A stretch of 64,000 nucleotides of DNA from Lumbricus terrestris (GCA_949752735.1 OX457040.1:4071583-4135582); one strand, 5' to 3'. Positions 12,080 to 24,692 are shown, counted from the stretch's first letter. Numbers and translations: made by a program. The notes: generated by a model not told the origin, from the letters alone.

Positions 12080-13100
12080 TATTCCAGTTATAAAATAATA
12101 GTTGTCGATAAGCACGGTTAATTATTCAAAACGATAACGCAGAGTTGACACTAACTTGAACTATCGAGTGGCCTCAAGATAGAGTCAAAGACCAGTGAAA
12201 ATACTATAGTATACTTAGTCTACTGCTGCTTAGCTGGAAACTATGATAACACCGGGGGCGCCAGTCACAAGCTCGAACAGAGGAGGATGCCACAAAATTC
12301 AATGAATATCTTAAAAAACAATAGTGATGATGTGCAGTGGATACGGTTAGGTTGACTGCAATTCTTCTTCTCTTCTTTCCCTTCATGCCAGAATTAATTG
12401 ATCCATTGGCAGTTTGGAACACTATCATCGATTGCATTCAACTCCACACACACACAGAAAGATTTAAGTGCTGAAGCTTGTTACAGTTTGCAAGTGTTAC
12501 CCATCAAGTCAACCAGGCAGACAGACAGGCAACAGAAAGACAAAAGACAGACAGACAAAAGACAGACCGAGAGAAATGACTCACCTCTTCCTGCGAATGT
12601 TCGTCTGTGTGCAGCGCTTTAATACCATGGCCTTTAGCGGCTGCTTTTTGTAAAACGATGGAGACGAAAACATTTAAAGCAAATGCTTAATTTCATATAG
12701 AACCTGGGAGATTCTTTGTAAACCGAGCGCAGAAAATGTGATTCAATAAAGAATTTATAATATTATAAATTGACAATGATAATAAAAATAAAATGTAATC
12801 ACTGAGTATGATATGTAGACAAGAAATGCATGACTGACCTCCAATTAAAATCAGCCTTTCCTTCCCACTGCCCTACATTAAATTTTCCGTATCTTCCCCC
12901 GGTCCCTTCTCATTTTGTCCCGCGAACTTTTTAAAATCCTCTTCATCCTCTCCCCTTCCTTCTAACGCTATTAAAATCCGGGTTCAGTCTTTCACGAAAA
13001 TATTACGACCCTTGAAGCTAGAGTGAAATAAAAGTAGGACAAAAATTATAGACACCTTTAATACAATCACAAAGTTGAGTAAAGTAGCCGCCGAGCGAAT
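12080..13100. other. No gene recognised
   Basis: Contains a short CAGACAGACA-type tract (12510-12570) and an ACACCTTTAATA motif at 13052. Otherwise unassigned. Confidence 0.5.
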
Positions 13101-13112
13101 AAACTTAAATTA

Positions 13113-13583
13113 ATGAAATACATAGTCACTGCCAGCGTTTTCAGTGTCTACAGAGCCGAGAAGCATGAGTGCGAAGAGCAGCGACGGGCAGCACAACGCT
13201 GGAAACGTGGCACTACTACGGGACGGTTTTCGGTTGTTGTTATTAAGATCCTTTCTTTTCCCATTCATGTGGGCACTCGTTCGGCTATCGATAAGGACGA
13301 ACCAATAATGACGAACCTGGAACCCTTGATGTTGAGCGTAATGGACCAGTCCAAAAAGGAGAGACGCATGTTGAGGGTTGAATGTCAAAATTTGCAATCC
13401 AAATACCGTCCAAACGCTTACGACACAGATGAAGAAAAGCCAGTAACTCGATACTCGACATCAGTAAACATCAGACAATCCGAGAAAGAACGAGCGAGTT
13501 TCGCCAGAGAAGTAAAAATCTGCCATAACAACAGAAAGGCAAGATCGTCCGCCATATTGACAGACGACCATAGAGCTATGTGA
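13113..13583 (+). CDS. Uncertain open frame, 156 aa
   Basis: Basic, hydrophilic sequence (MKYIVTASVFSVYRAEKHEC... ending ILTDDHRAM) with no domain I recognise. It is one of the few long frames not on a simple repeat, and its codon usage is not obviously coding. It could be an exon fragment, an old element, or chance. Confidence 0.2.
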   Translation: MKYIVTASVFSVYRAEKHECEEQRRAAQRWKRGTTTGRFSVVVIKILSFPIHVGTRSAIDKDEPIMTNLEPLMLSVMDQSKKERRMLRVECQNLQSKYRPNAYDTDEEKPVTRYSTSVNIRQSEKERASFAREVKICHNNRKARSSAILTDDHRAM

Positions 13584-13747
13584 GCTATTTATCAGACAAT
13601 TACACGTGAATATGTTCCTGAGTTTTTTTATTTTTTGACCGTGTATGTTAGTCAATATCTTGTTGACTGCGCACTTATGTCGGCGCGCATTTGTCCAGCG
13701 CGCTTTCGACGGGTCGCGCTTATGTCGGCGCTCTTTTGTCGGGTACC

Positions 13748-13825
13748 CTTTTAGACACCTATTAAATAAAGTAGACTGATGCTATAAGTAACACGAGATA
13801 CATTTGGCTTTTAGAGTATGCAGTC
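13748..13825 (+). repeat. Dispersed repeat starting TAGACACCTATTAAATAAAG
   Basis: Matches 63270-63345 (CTGATGCTATAAGTAAYACG, then AGATACATYTGGCTYTTAGA). Just upstream (13665-13745) GGCGC and TTTGTC motifs repeat unusually. Confidence 0.7.
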
Positions 13826-14757
13826 TTACATTTAACTTCTAGAGTCAATGATGTTATGATAATTTGGCGTTAAACTGTGGAATAATAATAATAAGGCTTT
13901 TTGAGTGTAATAATTGACGTTTGAGCTGATCAGCGTTCTTTGGCTCAGGATCTTTTTAAGCGCTGAGAGATAAAATATTCCATAATTTCTCAATAGGAGA
14001 GAGGTCCGGAGATTTGGGTGGCCAGTTTAGCCACTTAGTCGTCGCTTCCAACGAGCGAGGAGATCGATAGCAGTTGGGACACTTCAGACGATGATCCAGT
14101 CTATGCCGGATGGAGTCAGTGCTGCCATTAAGCAGGAAGGAGATAATGTACGCTCACAGCCTATTTCTGTATGTACTAAGATCTAAGAAGCAACAGTGTC
14201 TTGTCAAGCTTGTGTACGAGGTTAAGCCTACACATTTTCTTTACTATGTTAATTTGATAAACGCAGTTTTTTCCGCAAAAAACTGGTCGTCTTTGCATTT
14301 TCTTATAAATAATGGCGAAAGCGGATCGGATCATAATCAAATTTGTACCAGTATCTTTCATTTGACTGTTTTATACACCGTCAAAATATTATAAAGAAGT
14401 ATGGAACCGTTACTGAGAAAACGCATTTTAAAACGGTGAACGAACTTATAGCCTCTCGTGAAATCCATAGATTAATATTCTTTAGCAGAGTTAAGATATT
14501 ATAGTGAGATCCTATTACTCCGTTTAAATAAAGATATGATTATGAGCAAGTAGGCCTGGACGGTTGGATAGAGAAAAAAAGAAGTAAGATCGTCAAGTAT
14601 GTCAATAATAATAAATGGTAGAAGTGGTTAATTTCACATGGTCTCAGATAAACACCTTTATTTTTCATCAAAGTTGTTTTTATAGGCAGTTTCAGATTAA
14701 AATTCTTTAGCATCGTTAAAATATAGTTTTAGAGAGATTCTATTACTCCCCTGATTC

Positions 14758-14860
14758 ATAGCTCCGCCACTGGTTGCACTCTGCCAGTGCCAGTCACAAG
14801 CCTGGATAAAGGAGGAGAGCGTCGCTAATGATCTTTGTTACCACACAGTGGCGTTAAAAG
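14758..14860 (+). repeat. S1 repeat
   Basis: Full length with intact CACTGG/CCAGTG arms; an ACACCTTTAT motif lies 110 bp upstream. Confidence 0.8.
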
Positions 14861-15399
14861 CAGCAAATACACAACGTTTACGCATCATTTGATGATGTCT
14901 TTCGGATGCAATAAGTTTCAAGTTTCTTGTTTTCATCGCGTTGAATAATGAATATTAATGTCTGTGTTATATTTAATTAATTATCGGTCATTGACGTCAT
15001 GAGACGACTTTAAACGACTTTAGACATGGGAATAACAATGCCTATAAACTTATATAATTGTACCCATCCATTCCAATGCTTGAACTAGTGAAAATCTTCG
15101 ACCTGGACATAGAAGGCAATGTGACACTGTCGGTCTCTGCTGAAACAACGACTACTATTTCAATTTTAGTTGCGTTTCGCAGTATTGTTCAAAAAAAGCA
15201 AATTGGTCGGAACAGCATTGAACAATTAAAGAAAACTGCTTGTCAAAGATAAAAAGTTTTACTGAGGAATTATAGCGAGGTTAAAATTTAACACCTCTAA
15301 TAAGCATATTCGGCACAGATAAAATTTATTAAATGTTATTTTCCACCAATGACTATTTACTAACAGATTATTCCATACCTTAAATCATCAGACCTTCTC

Positions 15400-16051
15400 C
15401 CCTCTCGCCAAAATCTGGTTTTCGAGTCTTTCTTTCAACTGAAACTGCCCTGCAGGTCATATCACATCTATGCATCAATTGATAAGGCTAAGGTTTCCTC
15501 CTTTGATATAAAGCTTTCCCTCTCCTCTGGCTTCAATCTTCCATGTCTGTACGCACCCAAAATAATGGTTGTACAATGTATATATCTGGTAATTCCAGAT
15601 TTAATTGTATGCCAGTATTTTTTTAAGGACCAGTCCATGGATCCCTAATTTTATTCTGTAAACGGCTGATGTTGCTTCTCTTTTTCCAAGTCGCTCTGCC
15701 ACTAGTCGCCTCTTTGCTGATAATGTCCAGGCCTATGTTCTCCGTCTACTCAACTCATTTTAGTTTTCCGTATTGAGGCACTTTTCCACAATTTGCTCTT
15801 GTGGATGTCTTCTAGTTGCCTTTCACTTAACTGTAGCAAAAAATTCAATTCATCTGGCTTGGCACTCCCCAGCGACTTCTAAAAGTTGACTTTTTGCTTC
15901 TATCTGAGACCTCCTCCTCAATCTAAATTTTCAATTTCTTTGCGTGACTTAGGTGTCACTCTTGAGTCTTGACTGCTCACTGACATTCTCAACACATGCA
16001 TGCAACCAACCTTACACGCTCCTCTTACTTTCCCTACCGTCGTCTCAGGGC
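15400..16051 (+). pseudogene. L2/CR1-like LINE reverse-transcriptase fragment
   Basis: Frame pieces include LSLNCSK and SLRDLGVTLES, typical of the RT C-terminal half of L2/CR1-type elements. Several stops and frameshifts are present. It ends abruptly where the CAAGGGCGG element begins. Confidence 0.65.
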
Positions 16052-16439
16052 CAAGGGCGGATCCAGGAATTTTCGAAGGGGGGGGCCAAAAAATTTTTGG
16101 GCTGGGGTCGGAAATTTTTTCGTTGATGTTTCGCCGAAAAATCTGATGAACTTTTTTAGTGGTTTTTGGCCGAAACCAGAGTGTAATTTAGCCCCCACCT
16201 CTGGGGGAATTGAGGTTTTCGGAGGGGTAGATAATTGACCGTCTGAAGACAATCATGAGGCGCGCAGCGCCGATAGTGGTAGGGGAGGGGTGTGGGGAGG
16301 GGATATGCCCCTCCCCACCAGAAACTTTTTGAATTTTCACATTGCAATGGTAGCATTTTAAGCTGTTATCTTAACAAATTAGCTGTACTTTTCAGTGCTT
16401 GTAAGAGTGCCATAAGGTCTCAATAAATATAGACTTTAC

Positions 16440-17090
16440 TTAAAAACTTCTTTCCCGAAAACTAGATGTTCTTTTTTAAGTAATCCGCTGGAAATCTTCA
16501 AAAAGGGTGTTCAATTTTCCTTCCCAAAACACTGATGAAATTTTTTGGTCATCCGTGCGAAATCTTAAAAAAGGTGTTTAATTTTTCGTCTAAAAAGAGT
16601 GATGACTTTTTATTCATCCATGCGAAATTTTCAAAAAAGGTGTTTAATTTCGCATCCCAAAAAACTGATGACTTGTTGTGGTAATCCCTGCGAAATCTTA
16701 AAAAAGGTGTTTAATTTTTCGTCTAAAAGGAGTGATGACTTTTTAGTCTCCCGTGCGAAATTTTCAAAAAAAGGTGTTCAATTTAGAATTAAAAAACTGA
16801 TGACTTTTTGTAGTCATCCGTGCGAAATCTTAAAAAAGGTGTTTAATTTTTCGTCTAAAAAGAGTGATGACTTTTTATTTTTCCGTGCGAAATTATCAAA
16901 AAAGGTGTTTAATTTCGCATCCCAAAAAACTGATGACTTGTTGTAGTCATCCCTGCGAAATCTTAAAAAAGGTGTTTAATTTTTCGTCTGAAAGGAGTGA
17001 TGACTTTTTAGTCTCCCGTGCGAAAGTTTCAAAAAAGGTGTTCAATTTAGCATCCCAAAAACTGATGACTTTTTAAGACTAGAATAAATA
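16440..17090. repeat. Minisatellite, about 66-bp units, roughly ten copies
   Basis: GATGACTT recurs near 16601, 16667, 16735, 16799, 16867, 16932, 17000 and 17064. Spacing alternates 64-65 and 66-68, suggesting a two-unit higher-order repeat. Each unit contains AAAAAGGTGTTYAATTT. A short open frame across it is a by-product of the period. Confidence 0.88.
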
Positions 17091-17110
17091 AAATACTTCC
17101 GGTACGTGAC

Positions 17111-17224
17111 TTTTTGGCGCCGCCGTTTTGGCGCCGCCGTTTTGACGCCGCCGTTTTGGCGCCGCCGCTTTGGCGCCGCCGTTTTGGCGCCGCCGTTTTG
17201 GCGCCGCAGTTTTGGCGCCGCCAT
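17111..17224. repeat. 15-bp tandem repeat GTTTTGGCGCCGCCG
   Basis: About eight near-perfect units. A shorter set in reverse orientation occurs at 20303-20393. Confidence 0.9.
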
Positions 17225-17339
17225 TGCGCTATAACATTTGCGTTTTGCAGTCTATTTCCGGTTCAGTGTATACGACGCGTGAAACAAATTGACGAAATCC
17301 TTGCTGAAATAGAAAGTGAATGTACGGCTTGTTGTTGCG

Positions 17340-17880
17340 TTAATTGAGGCTGGATCGATGAAAATATTCCTGGTTTAATTGGAGCTGGATTTATTAAGCG
17401 AACGCATGAGAAATGGAAGATATGATCAAGAAAAGAACGCTTGAGATTTGTAAGCTCGATGAAGAGTCTTTTAAATGCGAAAAAGCGGCGGGAGTTCCGA
17501 CGAATGCTTTAACAATTGAAGCTGAAAGGAGATTTTTTTGCCGGTGAAATAGAAGCTGGATTTTTTAAACAAATGCTTTATTTAATAACAAATTATAAGA
17601 CATGTGAGGTAGCAGATTAATAAAGTACAAGCGATCAAAGCAGAGGATGTCACATCGAATGATTGAAAAAACAGGCCCACCAAAGAGAGAAAGTCCCGCT
17701 AAGACTGGGCCTATTTAGCTTAGTATAGAAATAAGAACTTTAAGATGACATAAGATTTTAGCACGATAGATCGAGGAAATACAGACTTTAGTGACAACAA
17801 TGAATATGGTGTATTAAAGACAAAAGCGACAGTTCTTTTAAAATGTCCATTGTTTTGAAATGTCCATAATTGCAATTATA
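17340..17880. other. Degenerate minisatellite-like sequence, no gene
   Basis: Scattered AATTGGAGCTGGAT and GATGAA motifs up to about 17580 match the array inside 44503-45337. Beyond that I see nothing recognisable. Confidence 0.4.
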
Positions 17881-19000
17881 ATAAAAAGGTGTGCAACTGC
17901 AAATGTCTGCCAACACTAAAGAAGGTGTGCAATTGCCAATTTTTGCCAACACTAAAGAAGGTGTCCAATTGCCAATTTCTGCCAACACTAAAGAAGGTGT
18001 GCAAATGCCAATTTTTGCCAACACTTAAAAAGGTGTGTAATTGCCAATTTTTTAGAAACCTAAACAAATCCATTGGTTCGAATTGTTCATTATTGCAATT
18101 GTAATATAAAGGTGTCCCACTGCAAATGTGTGCCAACAGTAAAGAAGGTGTGCAATTGCCAATTTCTGCCAACACTAAAGAAGGTGTGCTATGGCCAATT
18201 TCTGCCAACACTAAAGAAGGTGTGCAAATGCCAATTTTTGCCAACACTTAAAAAAAGGTGTGTAATTGCCAATTTTTTAGAAACCTAAACAAATCCATTG
18301 GTTCGAATTGTTCATTATTGCAATTATGATATAAAGGTGTCCCACTGCAAATGTGTGCCAACAGTAAAGAAGGTGTGCAATTGCCAATTTTTGCCAACAC
18401 TAAAAAAGGTGTGTAATTGCCAATTTTTTAGAAACCTAAACAAATCCATTGGTTCGAATTGTTCATTATTGCAATTGTAATATAAAGGTGTGCAAGTAAA
18501 ATAATGATGCTTTAAAGCACACTGCTGTTGTACAAAAAAGTTGTGCAATTGCACACCTTCTTTAGTGTTGGCACACATTTGCAGTGGGACACCTTTTTAT
18601 TATAATTGCAATAATGAACAATTCGAACCATTGGATTTGTTTAGGTTTCGCAAAAATTGGCAATTACACACCTTCTTTAGTGTTGGCAAAAATTGGCAAT
18701 TGCACACCTTCTTTAGTGTTGGCAAAAATTGGCCATAGCACACCTTCTTTAGTGTTGGCAAAAATTGGCAATTGCACACCTTCTTTAGTGTTGGCAAAAA
18801 TTGGCCATAGCACACCTTCTTTAGTGTTGGCAAAAATTGGCCATAGCACACCTTCTTTAGTGTTGGCAAAAATTGGCCATAGCACACCTTCTTTAGTGTT
18901 GGCAAAAATTGGCAATTGCACACCTTCTTTAGTGTTGGCACACATTTGCAGTGGGACACCTTTTTATTATAATTGCAATAATGAACAATTCGAACCAATG
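17880..19000. repeat. Palindromic 36-bp minisatellite (two opposed arms, 1.1 kb)
   Basis: The left arm (17885-18490) repeats AAGGTGTGCAATTGCCAAT plus TTTTGCCAACACTAAAG. The right arm (18545-18965) repeats the reverse complement. A longer block beginning AAACCTAAACAAATCCATTGG recurs at 18057, 18284 and 18433, and in inverted form near 18600 and 18965. The centre is about 18490-18545. Long open frames crossing it reflect a period divisible by three. Confidence 0.92.
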
Positions 19001-19127
19001 GTAAATTACTTCTAAAGGGAGGACAATGATATTTTGGCTAGTTTTAACTGTACGTAAGTGCTTCTACAAATGCACAAATTCGATTACAAATGCACATTTT
19101 GTGTATAGCTGCACGTTAAAAAAGCCC
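18999..19127. mobile_element. Truncated copy of the 41942 MITE
   Basis: Shares TGGTAAATTAC, GTGCTTCTACAA, TGCACATTTTGTGTA and the end CACGTTAAAAAAGCCCTG. The left end is missing and the copy abuts the palindromic minisatellite. Confidence 0.65.
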
Positions 19128-19402
19128 TGCCGGGTACCCGGCTAATGTTCTAATATAGCGGCAGTTTTCTGATTTTATTGAATGCCAGATACGATTGCAA
19201 CAATTATTATTCAAAAGCTTAACTACATGTACATCATGTGACCACATTGACTATAGGCCTACTCACTGCCATACCATATAACAATTAAGGAAGTTTTATT
19301 ACATTTCGACAAAAAATACTTAACATCAGATTTTTGAACACATACAAACATACTTTTGCTTAAATCGGAGTTGGATTGTTCATCAATGCAACGCCAGTTT
19401 AA

Positions 19403-20041
19403 CCCTCGGAGGCTAACCTGGGGTGTTTTTTTCACCCCACTGTCAGATTTTGCCCTGAATTTTTTCACTGCTTTGAAATTTTGCAATGCACTTTTGTGTA
19501 TCTGTTCATAGATAATTTTTGCTTAATTCCACATTTTTAAATATTTTTATATTGAATGCATGGTCACGTGACTGACGTCATAAAATGGTCATTGTTATTA
19601 ATAATTTATTTGTGTTGAAGAGGTTTCGACGGTTATCTGCAGCCAATGCAGCTAAACTGATACCAGAATTGATATCAATGTATTGAAAATGATGATAGTG
19701 ATGATGATAATGAAGAGTTTGTTGATTGTAATGATGTCTCGGAGCTAGATGATGCTGAAATCGATAATGTCATAGACCTAGCCTATGTGTTGCAACTTTG
19801 TATGTGGAAAGCATGCAGCAAAGCGTTACTTGTGTATAGATGACAATAGACTCGATGATAATACTAATATTTTAACTTAGTTAGGTTTCATAGTTCGTCA
19901 ATTCCATGATGAACTTGAATTAGTTGTCATTTTTGATCAAATATAGTCTAATTTTATATCATAGGCCTCATATGGCATGGGGTGAAAAATATACCCCAGG
20001 TTATCCAATATGTGATTTTTTCATAGGTTAGCCTCCGAGGG
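19403..20041. mobile_element. piggyBac-like remnant PB1 (TTAA-flanked)
   Basis: TTAA at 19399-19402 and 20042-20045 flanks inverted ends CCCTCGGAGGCTAACCT. The hyphenated palindrome GGGG(T)...ACCCC starts 17 bp in on the left and 44 bp in on the right, the unequal spacing typical of piggyBac. Inside are fragments of a transposase-like N-terminus (RRLSAANAAKLI, then an acidic stretch) and a cysteine/histidine-rich tail (CNFVCGKHAAKRYLC). The middle is deleted. Confidence 0.82.
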
Positions 20042-20699
20042 TTAAGGAAGAACATTTTCAGCAATCCAGCTCCAATGAAATTTAATTGTGGTATTACCTA
20101 ATACGAGTAAAAACCAGCTTTGACCCTTTCAGATCAAGTGAGGAGTGTACGTCGAACATACATTCTGAGCTATTTCGGGCATAACTTTTGAACGGCGTGG
20201 AATATCATCACAAAATTTAACTCAAAATGTGCGTAAATGAACCGCCTAAAATTACCTACAATTTGATAATTTTTATACTTTAGAATGAGGGAGAAAAAAA
20301 TTCCGGCGCCAAAACGTCCGGCGCCAAAACGGCGGTGCCAAAACGGCGGCGCCAAAAAGTCCGGCGCCAAAACGGCGGCGCCAAAACGTCCTGCTTCGCG
20401 AATAACATACATTCCATGCCATAAATCATAGTTGGATACTGTTGAAAGATTGTTTCATTTCGATGCTTTATATAAAGACAATGCAATTGCGTGAGAGACT
20501 TAGATTGGATTTTAATTACATTTACACAGTATTTTTATTATAGGTTTTAATTACATTTATACATTAATTCTCCTGTGCATGACTGACACCCTGAATTTTT
20601 TTTGCTCCACCATGGATGGGGGGGCCACGTCCCATGGTGATTTGAAATGGGGGGGGCCATGGCCGGATTGGCCCCCCCCTGGATCCGCCCTTGATAGGG

Positions 20700-21370
20700 A
20701 TATAGACCATAGTTATCCAAAGCAGTTTGAGAGTCGATGAAAGTAACTGCCTTGTGTCGCTAATTTTCTAATTTTAAAGATTGGAATCTATATATACTAT
20801 ATTCGTTTAATAAAAATTCAATCTGACAAACCGCAGAATGATTACAGATACAGGTTATACGAAATACGGCCCGCTTCGCACGACACGCAGGTCGGCTAGA
20901 CAGCGGGCAGCTTAACACTAAATAATAAAACAATACAATTTATTATTTCTAACGCACTTTAACAAGACAAAACACGTCTTGCACAAAAGCGCACGGCCTA
21001 TGATGTTAATTAACAGTCGCTACAAGCAAACAAAGTCATCTGAGAGTAACAACGCAGCCAAAAAACAACAACACGAGTCACAATCGAAAGAACACTGATG
21101 AAGGCATTTTAGAGTTCAGTCGAAAAGTTTCTCGTACGATGTTATGTTGAGTTTAGGATCGAAATATTTCAGTCCCTGCTTGGTGGTCGAAGCAAAGAAC
21201 AGCAACGAGCAGAACTATCGCAAACACGTAGCACCGCAACGGTACAATCCTCGCTTAAAGACAGTAAATGAAGCATAAAATCCTTCTCTCGCTTCATCGT
21301 CTCATTCGTGTAGTATGCAAGTCCGGTAATTGAATCGCAGGCTGGTGGAAATGATAGTATGATCAAAACT
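20700..21370. other. Unassigned sequence
   Basis: From 20870 it is G+C-richer with CGGCCCGCTTCGCACGACAC and resembles LTR-type sequence in composition, but no paired ends were found. Confidence 0.4.
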
Positions 21371-21371
21371 G

Positions 21372-21540
21372 GCATCCCTTGCGGAGGACGAAATAGTCCA
21401 ATGGTGAACGCCGGTTTCATAAGGTCCACACCAAGATATTGCTGGCGGATATGATGACATTGTGACCATCCTGGCATCCCTTGCGGAAGATGGAGTCCAG
21501 TGGCGAAACGCCGGTTGCCTTAGGTCCACACCAAGAAACA
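21372..21540. repeat. Tandem duplication, about 102 bp
   Basis: GGCATCCCTTGCGG, GAACGCCGGTT and AGGTCCACACCAAGA recur in the second unit from 21474. It lies in an otherwise unexplained, relatively G+C-rich stretch (20870-21600). Confidence 0.75.
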
Positions 21541-22044
21541 TGCGATGCAAAATCCCGTCCAAACATCATGAAAACGCAGACGACAAAGTCAGAGAAGAAA
21601 TCACGACTTCAAAAGACTAATAAATATTCGTAAATTTATCAGCGACTTTCACTACAGACACCATAATTTGCCGACTCAGAGGCCAAATCGTCGGCCATTT
21701 TGCCAACGACTACAGTAACTAGGCCTACACGAATGAATTCCGATAACTTGAGCAAGGGTTTATTCATATTTTATTGAGGATAATTTTTGCAATTTTATAT
21801 TTGTTAGTTACTGTAGTTCTGACGTTATTGCCGGAAAGCTGAATCCAAGCACAGCACGGACTTACGGAGACTTTGGTATTTTCGTTGGTGGAATGTACGT
21901 AAGAATTTAGCTAAGTATCCACTTTCTGAATATATTATTGAGTCGAGTTTCCTGCAATTATTCTCTCAATATACTTGTAAACGAACATGCCCGAGCACTA
22001 ATGTTTCAATTCAGAACGTGGTATTTATAACCGCTGTATATTTC

Positions 22045-22515
22045 TTAAAGAAGGTGTCAAATTCAGCCTCATATTTGCGCGTCGAAATTGCGATTGTAAA
22101 TGATCAATTCAATAGAGTAAGGGAACGAGTCTTTCTCGCAGCGAAAGGAAGCACGAGCGTCTTCCGATTCAATCGATTCTAATCTGGTCTGATATGAACA
22201 TCTGCAAAACGCTTCACATAGTAGAGCTGCTCAGAAGCGTTCTCAGCGATACACAGGTCAATGAACAGAGAAAGGTCTTCAAGCAGCGAAGCTGTGCTGG
22301 TGAATTCCCCAACAATATCTTGCTACGAATTGCAGAGGAAGGTGATTCCACTTCGAGGGACTCACAATAGCAAAAGAACTATGCTTGCTTAGTGAGAATA
22401 CGTGACCAAGGTATACATCTAAATCAAGGCAGTCAGCAGAGCGAAGAGGGCGTGAGGATCGTGCAAAGAGTGGATTGCACATTGAAGCAAGAAATATAAT
22501 GTTTAAATTCGCCAC
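22045..22515 (-). pseudogene. CR1/L2-like LINE 3' end
   Basis: Minus-strand frame with ARSSRPLRSAD and WNHLPLQF, as in the RSLRSSD...LWNSLP tail of these RTs. It is followed by a 3' untranslated part ending in a GACACCTTC motif at 22045. Similar to the copy at 36862-37290 over its full length. Confidence 0.75.
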
Positions 22516-22747
22516 AATCCATCAGCCATTCCGGGGAAAGTACCAGTCTGTACCATTAGGAAAGGTAGTAGGGCGACGTCAGTCATATACAAGTCATGTA
22601 CGCTATGAAACAGCGTCATTAAACTCATCTCGTACAATACATTTGTTAAGGGATCTTTTAAACACCTTTGTAACGTTATAAACTAATGCTATATTAGTGT
22701 CACCGGAGACGCTGATTCAAATTAAACAGGCAGATTACAAACTCGTC

Positions 22748-22852
22748 TAACTCCACCACTGGATGCACTCTGCCAGTGCCAGTCCCAAGCCTGGATAAAG
22801 GAGGAGGGCGTCGCTAATGGTCATTGATACCACACAGTGACGTTAAACAGCA
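22748..22852 (+). repeat. S1 repeat
   Basis: Full length, close to consensus; ACACCTTTG motif 85 bp upstream. Confidence 0.8.
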
Positions 22853-23489
22853 ACTACGACGACGACAAACTCGTCTCGTTTACCATCGAAATCAATAAAT
22901 TATAATCCATTACTAGAGTCAGGTCCGTGTTGGATGGATTTGTATACAGTGTAACAGTATAGTTGCATAATAAGATATTCATTGAAGATTGGACTCAGAG
23001 TTGAACATGGTTTTTGAAGGAAGTTGAGATGATGGAATGGAGGAGAAAGTAGAGTCGAAGAAAATTGAAGAGAAGGGGAAGAGAGGGAGGCAAGGGGAAG
23101 TAAAAGGAAATGACTTAAAGGATATGGTAGTGGGCGAGGAGGTCGTGCATTACTGAGTTACCACGTACAATTATTATTATTTTGATTATTAACTGATAAC
23201 CCAAGTCAATGAAAAAAACTGGACGAATCCGGGAAAATCGCTGCTTTTGAGATAAACTGATAATTGTATCTCGAGGATCGCAATGACTCATGGAGTTTGA
23301 AATTTGCTTCGGTTAATTAAATTAAAGTTTCAAGTAATAGTAAGCTTATGCATGGGACGCGAAAGTCATTATTGATCAGAGAATGTTTGTATGAAACCTT
23401 TAAAACGTTTGAAATTTTCTTATAATAATAGAACGGCGCGCTCAACTGCACAAATAACTTCTTAAAACAGCCTTCAGTATAATTGTATT

Positions 23490-23965
23490 GCATTGCATTG
23501 CATTGTATCTGACCATTTGTAAAAGCGCTTCTTGCATCAATAGCCTTTCAGAAGCGCTCTCAGTGCATGCAACTCCGAGAGCATACTATAGGCAGGTTTT
23601 TAGACAAAAGAAAAATGACGAAAGACTACCAGATAGGATGGCAGAGCGAACGGATGGGGGAAGTCCATTCCATAGGTAGATACCAATGCAGACAAATGAA
23701 CTGGATTGAGCCATATCTGTCCTGACGCGGGGAACAAAGAGTTCAAGCCTATCAGAGGACCTAAGAGGACGCAGTGAAGTGGCAGAAATGTGGCGAAGTA
23801 AAAGATCACACAGATACTTCGGAGCCAGACCCAATTGAGACTTGAGAACCAATACGAGAATTGTAAATTGCATACGAGCTGAGAGTGGAAGCCAGTGAAG
23901 TTGTTCAGCAATGAATGTAGAAATGTGTGAGAATCGAAGAAGACAGGCAATGAGCTTAGCAGCAT
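23490..23965 (-). pseudogene. CR1/L2-like LINE RT tail
   Basis: Minus frames contain GLAPKYLCDLL, LRSSDRLELFVPRVRT and LWNGLPPSVRS. The 3' end runs into an ATGCAATGCAAT-type tail near 23485-23505, like short repeats at the 3' ends of such LINEs. Confidence 0.75.
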
Positions 23966-24265
23966 TGAGTACAGAACTGTTGCAATAGTTACCTCAACAG
24001 CGCAGAAGATTCGTTGGAGACCTCAGCTCCACTGTTCACTCCAATCATAACGAGCACAATGACCATGATACTCAGTCAGCTGGAAGATGCGACGGCGAGG
24101 GAGATGTCCACCAAGTCAATTGCCATCTTTCTCTTGCCTCAAATCATTAGGTTTCTTTTGGGATCCACGACACTTGAGGCACTTCTGAAAGGTTCATGTT
24201 GAGATAAGCGCCTCAGACCTATAAGTTATTGTTTGTATGTGCACTTGTTATAGCACCGCTTCCAG

Positions 24266-24515
<250 letters not shown>

Positions 24516-24523
24516 AAGAGACA

Positions 24524-24692
24524 CTCCCGACTGCAGAGCGGATACTGCATCGGAGTTTCACGCCGATGCGCTGAGCAATTGCGAATGAAGGACTTGCCAA
24601 GCTCCCTACGGTGACTTGGGGTGGATTCGAACCTCGAACCTTCCGGCTTCAAGGCAACAACGCCACCACTACACCACCGCGCCCCATGGTGA
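24524..24692 (-). repeat. tRNA-derived SINE (clearest copy)
   Basis: On the minus strand: a GCGCGGTGGTGTAGTGG-like box A region and GGTTCGAATCC box B, then CACCGTAGGGAGCTTGGCAA and a tail with GTGAAACTCCGATGCAGTAT. The tail joins a long (GA)n tract. Confidence 0.85.

Larger units (their letters stand above)
16052..20693. mobile_element. Composite hAT-like element with CAAGGGCGGATCCAGG ends
   Basis: The left end CAAGGGCGGATCCAGG and the right end CCTGGATCCGCCCTTG are perfect 16-bp inverted repeats, each followed by G-rich sequence. GGCGCC-type tandem repeats lie inside in opposite orientations (17111-17224, 20303-20393). The 8-bp flanks (CTCAGGGC, ATAGGGAT) do not match, so the two ends may come from different copies or the site has decayed. 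No transposase is visible. The interior holds two minisatellites and a piggyBac remnant. The left flank is a LINE fragment that the insertion interrupted. Confidence 0.6.

Noticed and set aside
16440..19000. CRISPR-like array of regular repeats
   Set aside because: Units are contiguous with no unique spacers, and the context is eukaryotic. These are minisatellites.
17788..19015. Open frames of up to 143 aa with repeated NWQLHTFFSVGK-like units
   Set aside because: The 36-bp minisatellite period keeps frames open on both strands. No start context or non-repeat part supports a protein.
16044..20701. 8-bp target duplication around the CAAGGGCGG element
   Set aside because: CTCAGGGC and ATAGGGAT match at only three positions. 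I kept the element on the basis of its ends only.
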